Counted from the first letter of the stretch, positions 23,966 to 35,700 are shown. The stretch is 64,000 nt of DNA from Klebsormidium nitens (GCA_000708835.1 DF236955.1:62001-126000), one strand, 5' to 3'. The notes: generated by a model from the letters alone, not told the origin. Numbers and translations: made by a program.

Positions 23966-24380
23966 CAAATAGCAGTGTGGAGAAGCCAATTGGGCCTTAA
24001 ATAGCCTTCTCATATTCCTCATCTATTTAGATAAACAAGAATACAACAGTCCGACATTGGGCCAACACCGAGCGTCGAGCATCAACAGAATGGAGAGTTT
24101 GAGATTTGAGGGGGCGAGATAAGCCTGTTGCGGGACGGTAATTGTGAATAGTTCCACAAACAACTAGGAGGCTACATCCCTTAAGATGCAGTCTGCCCTG
24201 GTCACGTAGCACAGTGAGAACCGGCAGGACACCAGGTACCACGTGGTCAGTAATCTGCGGGGGAGATCGTGAAGGGATTAGCTCCTTTGACACAAGGAGC
24301 CTCAGATCAGAGATGTGCGTCAAGCTGGCCAATGGAGAGTAGCTGAATCTGGCATTGCCCAAGAGAAATGGGGTACAGCT
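23966..24380. other. Spacer, no gene recognised
   Basis: Mixed sequence with no supported gene. It adjoins the possible LRR remnant on the minus strand. Confidence 0.3.
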
Positions 24381-24950
24381 TGTAAAGCGAGCAAATGGGT
24401 AAACAGGTAAACGTAGGTAAATGGGTAAATGTGAGTAAATGGGTAAACGTTGTAAAGGCTCGCGAGGAGCTTCCAGCGGGTAAATGTGAAGGAGAGCTGA
24501 ATACCGTTCCCAAGCAGTGCTAGCCTGAATCTCAGAGCTGCTTCCTGCAATATCCAGGTAAATGGATGTGCCAACGTCGTTTGATCGACAATCTGCTCAG
24601 AATACATTACACACAAGTGCAGTGGCAGGGAACGAGCATGAGCAGATATTTGTGAGCATAGACGAGGCATAGACTTCGCCCAATGGATCAGGAAGAAGCA
24701 AACGGCATCAAGTCCAGAAAGCTCCAAATCGCTGATAGATGCTTGCAATGGGTAAACATGATCTGGACACTGGAGCTTCAGAGCTTGCATCTGTTGCATG
24801 AATGTTGCATAAGGAGAACCCGCAATCGATAAAGAAATGGTACTCCCGTCACACCAATGAAGCGCAGCTCCGGGTGCTTCACCTCAGCTCTGCACAACTG
24901 GTGCAGAATAAGCCCCTTTCACAATCGCAGCTCTTGATCCTGCAGCAAAC
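24320..24950 (-). pseudogene. Possible leucine-rich-repeat/F-box-type remnant
   Basis: On the minus strand a frame encodes ALKLQCPDHVYPLQ then ISDLELSGLDAVCFFLIHW and MPRLCSQISAHARSLPLHL. This is the hydrophobic spacing of LRR proteins of the F-box/RNI type, broken by a stop upstream and invaded at its far end by the GTAAATGG minisatellite. The resemblance is only in pattern, so this is a low-confidence call. Confidence 0.25.
24381..24486 (+). repeat. Minisatellite of GTAAATGG/GTAAACGT units
   Basis: Irregular tandem copies of an 8-12 base motif built from GGGTAAA(T/C)G, for example GGTAAATGGGTAAATGTGAG, repeated about eight times with variation. Confidence 0.8.
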
Positions 24951-25629
24951 CTCCAGGGGCTTCTGAGCTTTTCGGCCGTAAGACAATCACCAACACTCTT
25001 ATATGCTGATCTCTCTATTACCGCCACTACAGAAACAGCACCAAGGCAGAGTATGACAAGCTAAGAGAGAGCTACAGGAGGGTGGTTTGAGCTTGGATAT
25101 CGGAGGACGGACGAGGGAGATCTTCATTTCACTGATTGGAAGCCATTGTCGCCAGTGCTGGGGAAGCGCCTATTCGCACGTGCGGCGTCGATTGGATCCA
25201 CTTTGAGGAATCCACTTATAAGGGGCGTTCCGTTCCGGGGAACGCCGGTCGCTGAAGTGGGATTGGCAGCCGTCGGTGACGATCCGTCAGCGATTTGACC
25301 GTCGATCTCAAAAGCTCAAAAGAAGATCGACGTACGCTACGCAGCTGTGAGTTTGACTCCGCCTTGGTGGTCGGTTGAAAGTTGAGTTCACCGCGTACGG
25401 CAGTCCGTAAGTGCACCGGGGGCCAGGTGCAAGCTACGGGGAATCATCAATTCCCTGTGAAATTGTATGACCTACGCCGCGCAGCGCCTGGATCTCCGCG
25501 TCCTACAACTATTCTGTCTCCAGAGTCACTGGCGAACAGGTGTTGGACTAAAATTGCCTCGCCTTGAATCCTTGAAAGAATACGCTGTGATAACATGTGC
25601 GCCGCTCTGCGGGTGACCCAAAAAGGAAA
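24951..25629. other. Spacer, no gene recognised
   Basis: No coding or RNA gene is supported. It is the downstream side (for the minus strand) of the tRNA-like head at 25630-25699, so any SINE body would lie here. Confidence 0.3.
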
Positions 25630-25699
25630 CATTTTTGCGAGAATCGAACTTGCAACTTGAGGCATTTGGAACCGCGCGCTACCACTATGCTACGCCGAC
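25630..25699 (-). other. tRNA-Trp-like sequence (tRNA pseudogene or SINE head)
   Basis: Read on the minus strand: GTCGGCG, then an A box TAGCATAGTGGTAGCGC, an anticodon-loop-like GGTTCCAAATGCC with CCA, and a B box AAGTTCGATTCTC. The D arm, CCA anticodon position and T arm resemble plant tRNA-Trp. The T stem pairs at 4 of 5 positions. The 3' side of the acceptor stem (CGCAAAAATG) does not pair with the 5' side, so a functional tRNA is unlikely. It keeps both RNA polymerase III internal promoter boxes, as a SINE head would. Confidence 0.55.
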
Positions 25700-25800
25700 A
25701 TTACCCGGGCACCACCTTGTCCGTGGAATAGCGGGTGCAAGGGGGTTTTGTAGGGGTACGCCCCTTTTATAGGAATCACGCGATACATGCTCGAGCGCCT

Positions 25801-25820
25801 CGTGGTTAGCGGCTAACCAC
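25801..25820. repeat. Perfect 20-21 base hairpin
   Basis: CGTGGTTAGC and its exact reverse complement GCTAACCACG meet with essentially no loop. The core GGTTAGC/GCTAACC also recurs inside the GH3 coding exons downstream. Confidence 0.8.
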
Positions 25821-25941
25821 GCGGGTCATGCCGCGTGCGGGGTAAAAAGGGTGTATAATTCCTCGTAAGTCGAGGTCGTCGCCGCCTCCCAGGGGCCGCC
25901 GTGCGGTTTGGCACCCGCGCTCCGGCGACCATCGCCAGGTA

Positions 25942-26390
25942 TAGGGGCCTATGCACACCTGGGAGGGGGGTTTTTGCCCAGAAACGGGGTTTTGCTGACG
26001 TTTGTCGGAGACTCGAGATCCAAGCTCGGGAGCAACCCCGAGACCCTATGCACACCGGGTTGCGGGATGTCGGGTTTCCGCTCCTCAACGCGTTGTGTAC
26101 CTAACCGTGTACAGTTTGTGTACGGACCGATCGAAGCCCGCAAAAGTACGTTTGGCGCGTTCCATCGTTCCCCCGTGACATCACCGAGACCCCGACTTTC
26201 GATCGAAACCCCGCCAAAGGGCCGGGTCTCGGATTTTGGAAAATTTCTGAGACCCGGGTCTCCGACACGTCAGCGAGACCCCGACTAGTGTGCATAGCCC
26301 TAAAGGGGTGCCGGATGTCGATTTCGAGACCCGGGTCTCCATTTTACCAGAGAAACCCCGACACCCCCCTCCAGGTGTGCATAGCCCCTA
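25942..26390. mobile_element. Small TIR element (MITE-like), about 450 bp, TA-flanked
   Basis: The left end TAGGGGCCTATGCACACCTG (from 25942) is repeated in inverse at the right end (GGTGTGCATAGCCCCTA to 26390). A second nested pair lies inside: CCTATGCACACCGGG near 26045 and GTGTGCATAGCCC near 26289. Subterminal blocks GCTGACG..TGTCGGAGAC are also inverted. Two perfect palindromes GAGACCCGGGTCTC sit at 26249-26262 and 26326-26339. Both ends abut TA, consistent with a TA target. There is no coding capacity. The nested ends suggest subterminal repeats or one element inserted in another. Confidence 0.75.
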
Positions 26391-26648
26391 GGAGTCCCAC
26401 GTCTCCAGCTGATGAGCGTGGTGTCCTTAGATTGTTCATCCTTTTTAATCTAGAATGAACTTGTGAAGCAGAGCTGCTATATTAGATCAGGTTGGCAAGG
26501 TGCGATTGCTGGTGCAGTTGCTTTCACCACTACAAAGATTCAACGTGCTGCTTGCATTCATTTCTGCCACAAGAACAGAAGAAGAACAGGAACTGAGAGC
26601 ATCTCCATCCGCTTGCTATCTTTCCTGAAAGCGGGCAGCTTGAGATCC

Positions 26649-29600
26649 ATGGAGCATTATGATATCGGAACAATGCGTCCGGCTGTGTATGGCATCAATG
26701 AGCTCGAGCAGGATGCAGCCGCAGGCTGTGAGCAGATACAGCAGCAAGTGCTGCGTGGCATCCTGCTTCTTCATGAGAAGACAGAGTATCTGCAAAGGTA
26801 AGGACTAGTTGTCTTTTTGCAGCATTTTTTTTTATGGGTGCTGTCTGCGGTGCTGTCTCAACATTTCTGTTCTGTGCTGTGAAAGAGCCTCACCCCATTT
26901 AATGCATGTCAGGGAACTTCTGTTTCAAAGTTTTGTTCACATCTTGATCCTAAGGATTCAGATGCTGTCAAGCACCACCACCGCTTCGGAGCTGGAGAAG
27001 GGACAAGGTTGCTTGATGAGCACTCACAGTTTTTGGATCTGTGACTTGCGTCAAACCTTAATGCCCCATTCTTGCAAAGTCTGCTTGCGGCCAAGTCCTC
27101 TGAAGTTTGAGGTCTTTGAAGAATCTTTGAGGTTGCAGATTGGCTTCATTCTTGGTTGCTGGAAGCAGTCCCAAGAAGTACATGATCCTGCACGGAACAG
27201 ATCGGCAGTCTGCCGGATGCTTAAGAATGTGTTCTGAGACCCCTTGGGGTCCACTTTGAGAGTAGCGCATACAACGCACAGCGTGTATATTTAAGGAGCA
27301 TGTATCCCTTTGGGGGGTAAATTGGACCTTGCTGTCCAATTCACTTTGGAAGCTGCTGGTTCATTATTTTGGTTCAAAGAGTTTACTGATGGCAGTATCA
27401 TGTTCTCAGCAGGAGATTGTAAAGGAGCTTGTGTAAGAAGGCAGTCAGAGAGCTGTTATATGAAGGGAACCAAAGATCCATCTCTTCTGCAAATACATTA
27501 GACAAGTCTCCGTCAGATGACTTAACCCCCTCAGTCCCCACAATTCGTCTGCAATCAGTAGACAAGTCTCCGTCAGTTGACTTTACCCCCTCAATCCCCA
27601 CCAATACCCTTCTCTTCTTGATTTAGAAGAGAGTAGGATAATTACGGAGCTTATGAGAGATAGAAACAGGTAATATCAAGGAGATACTAAAGACCCTGCT
27701 TAGTAACATGCCTAAGGGATGACATAATCAGTCCATGTTCCTGGAAAAGCTTGTTTAACCGAGTCCTTTCTGGATGCCCCTTCCTGCAAAAAGTGAAGGG
27801 CCAGAAGTGCGCTGTGACTTTGCAATTCGGAGTTCCCATCTACTTTGTGTCTAATGGTTTTGGCCTTTTCTTGATAACCTTTTCTTGATCAGGGGCTGAA
27901 CAGGAACTTTGTGGTCTGGGACAAAAGAGTCCCAGACCACACTCATGCATTTTGTTATCCGTTCTTGAAACCTACAAACCAGATAACCAAACGTAACAAA
28001 ATCTATCAGCAATTGTCCCGTGCAACAGAAAGTGAACCACAATGGACTCTGTTGAAACAATTGGCACCACATTCGTGGCGCTGTCTTATATCTGAACCCT
28101 TCCTTCGCTTTCCTGTGCAGCTTCACAGCCTTTCCAATGGCCTGACGTCGCAGCTGCATTCTTTGATCCCCTCAAAGATGACGTCATGCTTTTTCCCGCA
28201 GGTACAACCTGGGGCCTACATCAACTGCGGAGGATTTCAAGGCGTTACACCCAGTCTGTGACTACCCGCACTTTCGGGAGTGGGTTGAGCGAGAGGCCTC
28301 TGGAGAAGCCGAAAGGACGAGCAACCAGATACTCTGTGCCGAGAAGATCTTCCAGTTCCTACTCTCGTGAGTCGTCTCAGTTTTGGCCCTCTGATCTTCG
28401 GGACATGTGGCTCTGAAGTTTGTCTTTAGACGAGTTTGGAAAGATCGATCTATATTTTGGTATTGAACTGTCATCTGCAAGGATAAAGCTGCCCGGGTAT
28501 TCAACCTGAGTGCCTCTGAAATTCTTCCGAAGCAAAGATTCTGAATTCAGGTGCCCCTCACACGTGGACTATTCATCCGAGTCCACGAGCTACTCTTGAG
28601 ATTTTTATGTGTCTTCAAATGATCCTCCCACTAATAATCCTTCTACCAGACGTCACTTGCCTTCTACAATGTCATTTTGACCGTCGAAAAGTAGGCTGTC
28701 GACAAGTGCGATTAAAAGAAGGATAATCTGTCGCGAATGTTGTTCTTTGCGTTCACGAGTAAGATCATAGCTCGTTGATCCTTGACTTAAAGGAGATTCT
28801 CGTAGGTCGAGTCAACACGGAGGGTTGTGCCTACCTTAAAAACATTTTTCGCCATCGATCTCTTCCTCGTTCCGGCCGTACAGTTCCGGCACGACGTCTG
28901 GGCGGAAGCTGATTCCGGAGACAGTGGGATCCATGACCCGCTCGGTGCGGTTCGGCCAGTTGACAAAAACGTTGATCCAGCGGTGAGATACCTTCCTTCT
29001 CACGCATCTTACTAGAATCTGGACAGCGACCAGGTGCCAGTTCACCAGTTTCTTCGTAGATCTTGACTGGACCGGATTCCCTTCGAGAATAGGGCAAGTC
29101 TCAGTGACTCACCATATGAATCCCCTTTGAAGTTGTGGAAGCTTCTCTCGCAGCCATCCTTTTGTGCTGCACTTGTCTACTTAAAAAGAGTACGCTAGTC
29201 TGCAGACAAAGGATCCGGCATGCTTTCCGCAAGGTATTGCAGGATTTAATACTTGACTGATTGCTTGGGCGTCCATTTGATTGGCCATGATTTATTTGAG
29301 AACGCGTATTGTCTTTCACTGTATTCTGAGAACTGCGAGCATTTCAGTCTTCGATATTTAGGCACACTGCTGCGAAGTCGATTTCAACAGTTCGTGGCAG
29401 AACCCCAGATGAAGGATTCCTCTGCAAGAAAATCAACATTGTTTCTTCGCAAGGCAACGTTGAAACGGTGTTCAAGTTCACGGCAGCATTGGGAAGAGCA
29501 TCCCAGAACCGAGACTAACCATCAACCTGTCAAGTTTTTCGAGGGCCCGTTCTTCCTTTCTACCTCTCCGTCAGACCTGCTATCACCAGACAGTCAGAAA

Positions 29601-31751
29601 CAAGAGCGATGATCTATATCAACCGGTTCGGTTTAGAGCTTAACAATCTTTTGGGAGTCTCTAACCATCTTTTTGTTTTCATCTTCTTTCCAGGCACTTC
29701 GGAGCCGAATCCACCGACCACAGCCTCCGCCTCGTCAACTGCAGCGCCCCGCAGATCCTCCCGGGAGGGTTACCGGCCATCCCGATCGTAACCGGGCTCA
29801 TTAATCTCGCGCTCAAGTACGACCTGCCACGTGTCCTTCGTGAAGACTGCTCGCCGCCGGAGGTTTACACCCACACGCTGCACGACGAAGCCTCCTACTG
29901 CCACGTGTTGTGCGCGCTCGCGGCGCGGGGAAAGCTGACCGCCCTGAGGACGACGTTTGCGGTAACCCTGGTTACGGCGCTAACCGACCTGGAGCTTAAC
30001 TGGGCGCAGTTCATGCACGACATCAGGACGGGGACGGTTAGCGAGGAGCGGATTTCGTCGGCGGTGGTTAGGGATGCGGTTGCTCGACGGATTGGGGCGA
30101 ACCCCGGGTTAGCGGACGCGTTGGAAGCGGAGTTTCGGGAGGGGTTTGAGGGCATCGTGCCACGGATTTGGCCGCGGGTTAAGTTCGTGGAGTGCATCTT
30201 CACGGGGCCGATGACGGGTTACGTCGCGCCGCTGCGAAGGTGAAGACCGTCTTTCCGGCCGTCTTTGGCGAGTGATTCCTGGTTCTATCAGCAACTTCAG
30301 ACTTGCGTTACCCTTCGAAGACAGTGCTCGAGGTCGCTAATTTTAGAGACCGCAACATTTCACAGGTTTTTTTTTGTGACTCCCAAACCTCGATTCATCG
30401 GGAAGGTATTTATGTGCGCTGCTCGTGCCAGCGTTTCGGACTGGCGCCAGCTGACGAAGCTCCCATCTCCTTCTCATTTCAGGTCCTTTTCACCTCAGGT
30501 CCTCTTCTCTTTCTGCAGCTCCTGTCACCATCTCGTGCCCTTCTCAGGCTAACCCATCCTTCCCCATGTCGCTCTTAGGGACACTTCGCTGCCGGGTTAG
30601 TCAGACTGAGTACCAACGAAACAACAGTTTTTCAAAAAAGAACCTGCTTAACCACGCCCTCGAAAACCTCTGCCAGGTTCACCGGGCCGGACCTGCCCCT
30701 CGTCAGCCTGACGTACGCCTGCTCCGAGTCGCTCGTCGGCGTCAATGTCGACCTCCGAGATGAGCCGAGCAGCGTCCGCTACACGTTGCTGCCCCGAGAA
30801 GCGTTCTGGGAGTTCATTCCGGTGGACGAGTCCGATGTGGACGGACAGACCGGAAACAGATCGGTCGAGGATGGAACAGCTTTCGTCGGAGAGAGCGGAA
30901 GTCGTTGGGCTGAGACCGATGATGACTTAGGAAGAGGGGCCGGGAAACAGAGTGGCGGGGAACGGGAGTCGAAGGCCCAAAGCAACGGAAACGGAACCGA
31001 TTGTCACGGAAACGCAAACGGGAGTGCGGATGAAGCGACCAGTGAGAACGGGAGTATTACAGGCGAAACCGAGTCAAGCGAGAACCCAATTGGAGTGGCA
31101 TGCGTCAAGACCGTGGGCATGCACGAACTAGAGCTGGGCCGCTGCTACGAGGTCGTGCTGACCAACTGGGCCGGGCTGTATCGTTACCGGCTGGAGGACG
31201 TGATAAAGGTCGAGGGTTTTTTGCAATCTTTGCCGCAGGTGTCCTTTCAGTACCGCCGGGGGGTGCTGAGCATTCAGGGGGCAACGGAACACATGACGGA
31301 AAAGGATCTGACCGGAGCGGTGCTTGAGACGGCGGAGGGGTTAGCGCTAACCGGGCGCCAGTTAGTGGAGTACACGACGGCTGTTGACACGGGTTGCGTC
31401 CCCCCCCGCTACACGGTGTTTGCGGAGATTGTTCGGTTGCGAAAAGATGCATCTGACAACGTGAAACTGGATCTGGAAAGTTTAGCCGCGAGCTTAGACG
31501 CCGCGCTAAGTCGTCGAAACTCGCTGTACGAGAACTCCATCAAGAAACACGAGCTATCGCCGCTTGAGGTGTGCCTCGTCAAACCGAGCACGTTCGAGGA
31601 GCTGTTTCGGTACCGGGTTAAGGAGCACGGGATCGATGCGGGGCAGTACAAGGTGCCCCGGTGTATCAAGTCGCAGGAGTTGAGAGAGATCTTTAAGAGG
31701 GCGACCATAGGCAGCTCGCTCGCAGTCAGCCATTGGTGCGAGCGTCAATAG
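26649..31751 (+). CDS. GH3: GH3-family acyl-acid amido synthetase
   Basis: GH3 enzymes adenylate a carboxylic hormone or benzoate and conjugate it to an amino acid; in land plants substrates include auxin and jasmonate. Five exons: 26649-26797, 28202-28366, 28884-28982, 29694-30239 and 30677-31751. All are in phase and give 677 residues. ATP-binding motif I is SSGTTSGRKLIP (105-116), motif II is YACSESLVGVN (333-343) and motif III is YRYRLEDVIKV (488-498). WPRVKFVECIFTGPMTGY is the usual pre-motif II strand. The length exceeds the ~570-610 norm because of an ~88-residue low-complexity insert (about 372-459; Gly, Ser, Asn, Glu-rich) after WEFIPVDE. Substrate cannot be told from sequence. GGTTA/TAACC words are over-frequent in exons 4-5. 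Intron 1 contains a 60-bp tandem duplication. Confidence 0.95.
27487..27606 (+). repeat. 60-bp tandem duplication in GH3 intron 1
   Basis: Two successive 60-base units share TAGACAAGTCTCCGTCAG and CCCCCTCA(G/A)TCCCCAC with few differences. Non-coding. Confidence 0.9.
29362..29420 (+). pseudogene. Possible decayed copy of GH3 exon-4 head
   Basis: In intron 3, an acceptor TTTAG is followed by GCACACTGCTGCGAAGTCG. The true exon 4 starts GCACTTCGGAGCCGAATCC. Read in the GH3 phase the two give H-T-A-A-K-S and H-F-G-A-E-S. Only 11 of the first 20 bases agree, so this may be chance. Confidence 0.25.
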
Positions 31752-32740
31752 ATGCTCAGCGCGCTTTGTTTTGATGTGTTTGTCGCTCATGCAGGGCTGC
31801 AGATAGATACAGGAAACTAGAGCAGAGAGTCGCACAGAGATATACGAGGACCTGCAAGCCCTTGGTCAGTTGTTTTGAGCATTGTTTTTTGACAGCAGCG
31901 AAACAGTCAAAAGATGCGCAAGCAGCCTTTGCGCTAGATTGCATGAAAGTGAGTCTCTTTCACAGAACTCACGCCGTAACTGGCTCGCTCGCGGATGGTA
32001 AATTGCAAGGGGGCAAAGGCTGATAAAAACGGAGTAGGCTGTCAGAGCCAGGCGCTATGACTTGCCTATAGTCCTTCGACGATACAGGTCGCACTTTGAA
32101 GTGCAATGGACTTTGAAACTTATTGCAATTCATTAGCGGAACATTAGCTCGAATCTACCAACACCACTGCTGCTGATCTTATGCTTAACGGTAGCTTCGC
32201 ACACATATGTAACGAGAGGGGCAGCTCTCATACTGCCGCCGGATGCGGCCGCCACTGTGAGTCCGACCGGCCGGCGAGTCTCTGCTATGCACTGGCCGCT
32301 GGCCAGTGGCGCATGCATATGTAGGTATGTTAAAAATAAAATGAGCCTGGCCCCGCGGGCCCGGGCCGGTGATTGCATATATTGACTTCAGATTGACATG
32401 TGCACATTAAACTCTTGAAATTCAGATCTCTGTACACGTGACTTAGTGCGGTCAGTGACCATTGCATGCGGGACCTGGGCAGCATATATCTGTTCGATCC
32501 GCGGCCTCAGATCAAGTATAACTCAAACTTCCATGGTCCAAACTTGAATCAATGCGCGCGGCCATGCGTTCGCGAATCGTCGTGCATGACAGGCCGTGCT
32601 GAAGACATATCGTTCAGGATTCGTCCTGAAGTTGGAATCATTCAGACGTCAACATCTCAGAAGCACAGTCGTCGGGATGTAAAAAGTCCTCTTATGTTGG
32701 ACATGGGTATCTGTACAAGTTTCTTATAGTTGTTGCTGCA
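31752..32740. other. Tail-to-tail spacer, GH3 / DUF4211 gene, with CATG-rich island
   Basis: No gene. From about 32200 to 32610 it is dense in GCATGCATATG, TTGCATATA, ACATGTGCAC, TTGCATGCGG and GTGCATGAC, with GC-rich palindromic pieces (CTGGCCGCTGGCCAG, CCGCGGGCCCGGG). Same signature as the other convergent spacers. Confidence 0.6.
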
Positions 32741-35700
32741 CTATACTACAATTCCTCCCTCGTCCAGCTCCTCGACCATCTCCAAGAACCTATCCTCCTC
32801 CGTCATCTCTTCCATGGTCACTAAGCCCTTTTTGCCATCCTGCGTCCGATCCCTGAAGCGCTCAGCGGCGTTTACAAACCGATTGATGTTTCGGTGCAAC
32901 CTCGAAATGACCTCGGTGGCCATCAGCGCTGCCGAGATTGCGTCTTCGCCCTTTAAGCCGGACCCCGCTTTTGCGAGAACCTTTCTAAGTCGCCGCGTAA
33001 AGCGCCACTTGTAGTGATGCAAGGCGTGGTACGCCATAGCCCGGGCGTAGCAGAACCGGCCCACCAAAAACTCCTCGCCCTCGTTCTCGTCCTCCTCTCC
33101 CTCGTTGTCGTTGTGCAGGCGGGAGGCAGCTGAGACCGCCATGTCGAACTCCCAAACCTCGCCCGGCCTGCAGATCGTGTACAAAAAATTTGGTTCATCT
33201 CGACAAGAGTCGAGTTCAGACAGCTTCCGTCCATGCTCCTGAAAAGAGACAAGGGCAGGGCAAAACCGGACGGCAAGTCTACCCACCAGGCGCACTCGGA
33301 TGTTATGCAAGCGAGAATTGACGAGTTGACTGCTTCAACATATGGGAGACTACGGAAGCAATTCGGTTGAGCGGGTTTGGCGGGAAACCCCTAAGGTTGC
33401 GGTCGGTCGAAATGGACCCTTGCAGGTGCCAGCATGTGGGCCCACGTTTCGAGCCAGGGTCTGGGCGAGTCATCCCCCTTCCACTTTTATCCAGAGTGCA
33501 AAGGGTCGGTGTCAGGTTCAGCCATTCATTCGGTTACAATTGGAGCAGATTGTGAACTGGAACGTATAACGGTCACATTAACGGGGTAAGTAACCTGATT
33601 GCACTCAAAAAAGGCGGCCAGAACCAGATTGCAGTACAGAGTCAGAGAATAACAAACCGAAAAAGATGCACTCATGGGACGAACTTGCCCTCGACAGGAT
33701 TGACCAAGGACGGAAGATCTCGGGCGGACGAGCGAAGCAAGACGTAGAGACAAAAAAAACGCGATTAAGGGGGCGACGTCATGGCTGAGCTCGATAAGAA
33801 GTGCAACCGTAAGCTGACAAAGAACATCAGGATAACCCCAGGCTCCCGACGAACCAATTCACACTCGGCGCGATTGCCCCTCACCTGAGCCGCTCCCCCG
33901 AGAAAACCATGATGTGAGTGGACGGGTGGTTCGCCCGGCCGCACGCCTGGCAGTCCTCGTGGTCCCGGGTGTCGCGGCACGCCAGCCCGGGGCGGCTGTC
34001 GAGCGCGCGCTTGAATTCCGGGGTCCATGCGGTGCTCTCGACCAGCTGCGTGCGGCGGGACGTCAGGGCCTCCTGCGAGCAAGCCGCAGCGCGTTTGGGG
34101 CGTTTGCGTTCGGTTCAGCGATACACTCCAAATCTGGATCGTCGGTTGTTTGGTGGCCCGGTTTGCAGTATACCTTGCCGCAATGCCCGGTTCCGACCTG
34201 GGCCGATTGCAAGATTCGACCCAAGCGATGCTCGTTGATGGCAACAGGTAACCGTTTTATCTGCTTTCGGTAGAAGGGTCCTTCGTTGTGTTCTGCTAAA
34301 ATCCTGATGAACTTGCTTGACAGGGCCACCTCCATGTCCCGACCTCTGCAGATTAGTCCGCGAAAGCTTTCAGATTTCGAGAAGCTTGCTTTGAAGGCTA
34401 GTTTGCTGTCCAAAAACTGGTATAAGAGAGACCGTTCGACTTTCCAAGTCCAGTCAGGAACGAAAAACAGTCTGGACTTCAAATTATCTCAAATGCGGCA
34501 GAAGAACAGTAGGAAGCCTCATCCGATCACTGTCTAGACTGGCCGGAGACTGACCGCTTCATTCTCAAAGAAGCTGCTCTTTTAGCAAAAGCACGGATGA
34601 TTAGCAGAACTTCAGCGGAGAACTCGAAGTTTAAGTTAAGCTTGGCCAAGTCAACTTATTGTTGTATGACGCATGCGCTGAGACTGCTAATTGCAGCGCT
34701 ACATCGGACGCCCTGGAATCACGGAATAACATAACTTCCAAAATCCAACCTAGTTTTAATCCAATCTGTATGCGTTCATCGTTTACATCATGTACCCCGC
34801 AAACTGCGCAGCTGTCAAAAGCACCCCGCATACCCATCGCTCACTTTATCAGTCATCTCCACAGCTCGCGCAGACAGTCAACTGTCCTCATTCCCCAGTA
34901 CAAGTACAGCTCGTACATAAAAATGCGAACAATCCGTTCCTTCCAAAGCTCACCTCACTTCTCCTGACCGACGCCATCAGCTCATCGTCCCGCCTCGCTT
35001 CCTTCTTATACTCCGGATCCTGTATCGTCCGCAGAACATACTCCACGAACATCTCAAAGTCCTCCTTCTGTACCACTTCTTCATCTTCGCCGGTCGGCTC
35101 CCCCTCGCTTTCCCCCCCCTCCGACGCCCCCTTCTCACCGCCCCCCGCTTCGGCTCCCTCGCCATACCCCTGGTAATCCCCGTCCTCGTCCGGAACGACG
35201 AAATCGGTCACGTCTTCCGTATCGTCTTCGTTTTCCTCCCCCTCTAGTTCGTCCTCCTCTTCCTCGGCGGTCAGCCCAAGCACCTTGTTCCGGTGATCAA
35301 TCATCTTCACGAGCACCTCGTCAAGTGAAACGTCACTCCGGCGCGACCGCTTTCCTCGCCCTCCCCCGCCGTCGATCTCGACCGCCGCTTCTGGCGCCTC
35401 CGCAGACACTTCATTTCCCGTTGATTCCGGCATCGCTGAACCATTCTCTTTCCCTCCCCCATCGAATTCCGCGTCCTTTCCCTTCCCAAAACCGTCTTCG
35501 CACTCTGCTTGGCCCCCAATCTCTGCGGCCTGGGTACCTTGCTCCTCATGCAAATCCGCCACGTCCTTCCCCCCAGCTTGCACAATGTTTTCGTCTATTC
35601 CGAAGTCGTGGTCGCTTTTCTTCCCCTCCACTTGCCCAACCCCTTCGTCCGCCGCTCTTGCCTCACTCTCTTCGTCCTTGTCTTCTTCCAGGAGTTCCAC

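Noticed and set aside
28836-29045. Minus-strand frame reading HRWINVFVNWPNRTERVMD
   Set aside because: It overlaps GH3 exon 3, whose plus-strand translation contains the ATP-binding motif SSGTTSGRK with in-phase splice sites.
31105-31452. Pro-rich minus-strand frame
   Set aside because: Antisense to GH3 exon 5 around motif III.
33168-33310. Longer version of the last DUF4211 exon using acceptor TTTTCAG near 33242
   Set aside because: That acceptor puts the conserved FLVGRFCYARAMAYH block out of frame with exon 3; the acceptor at 33168 keeps phase.
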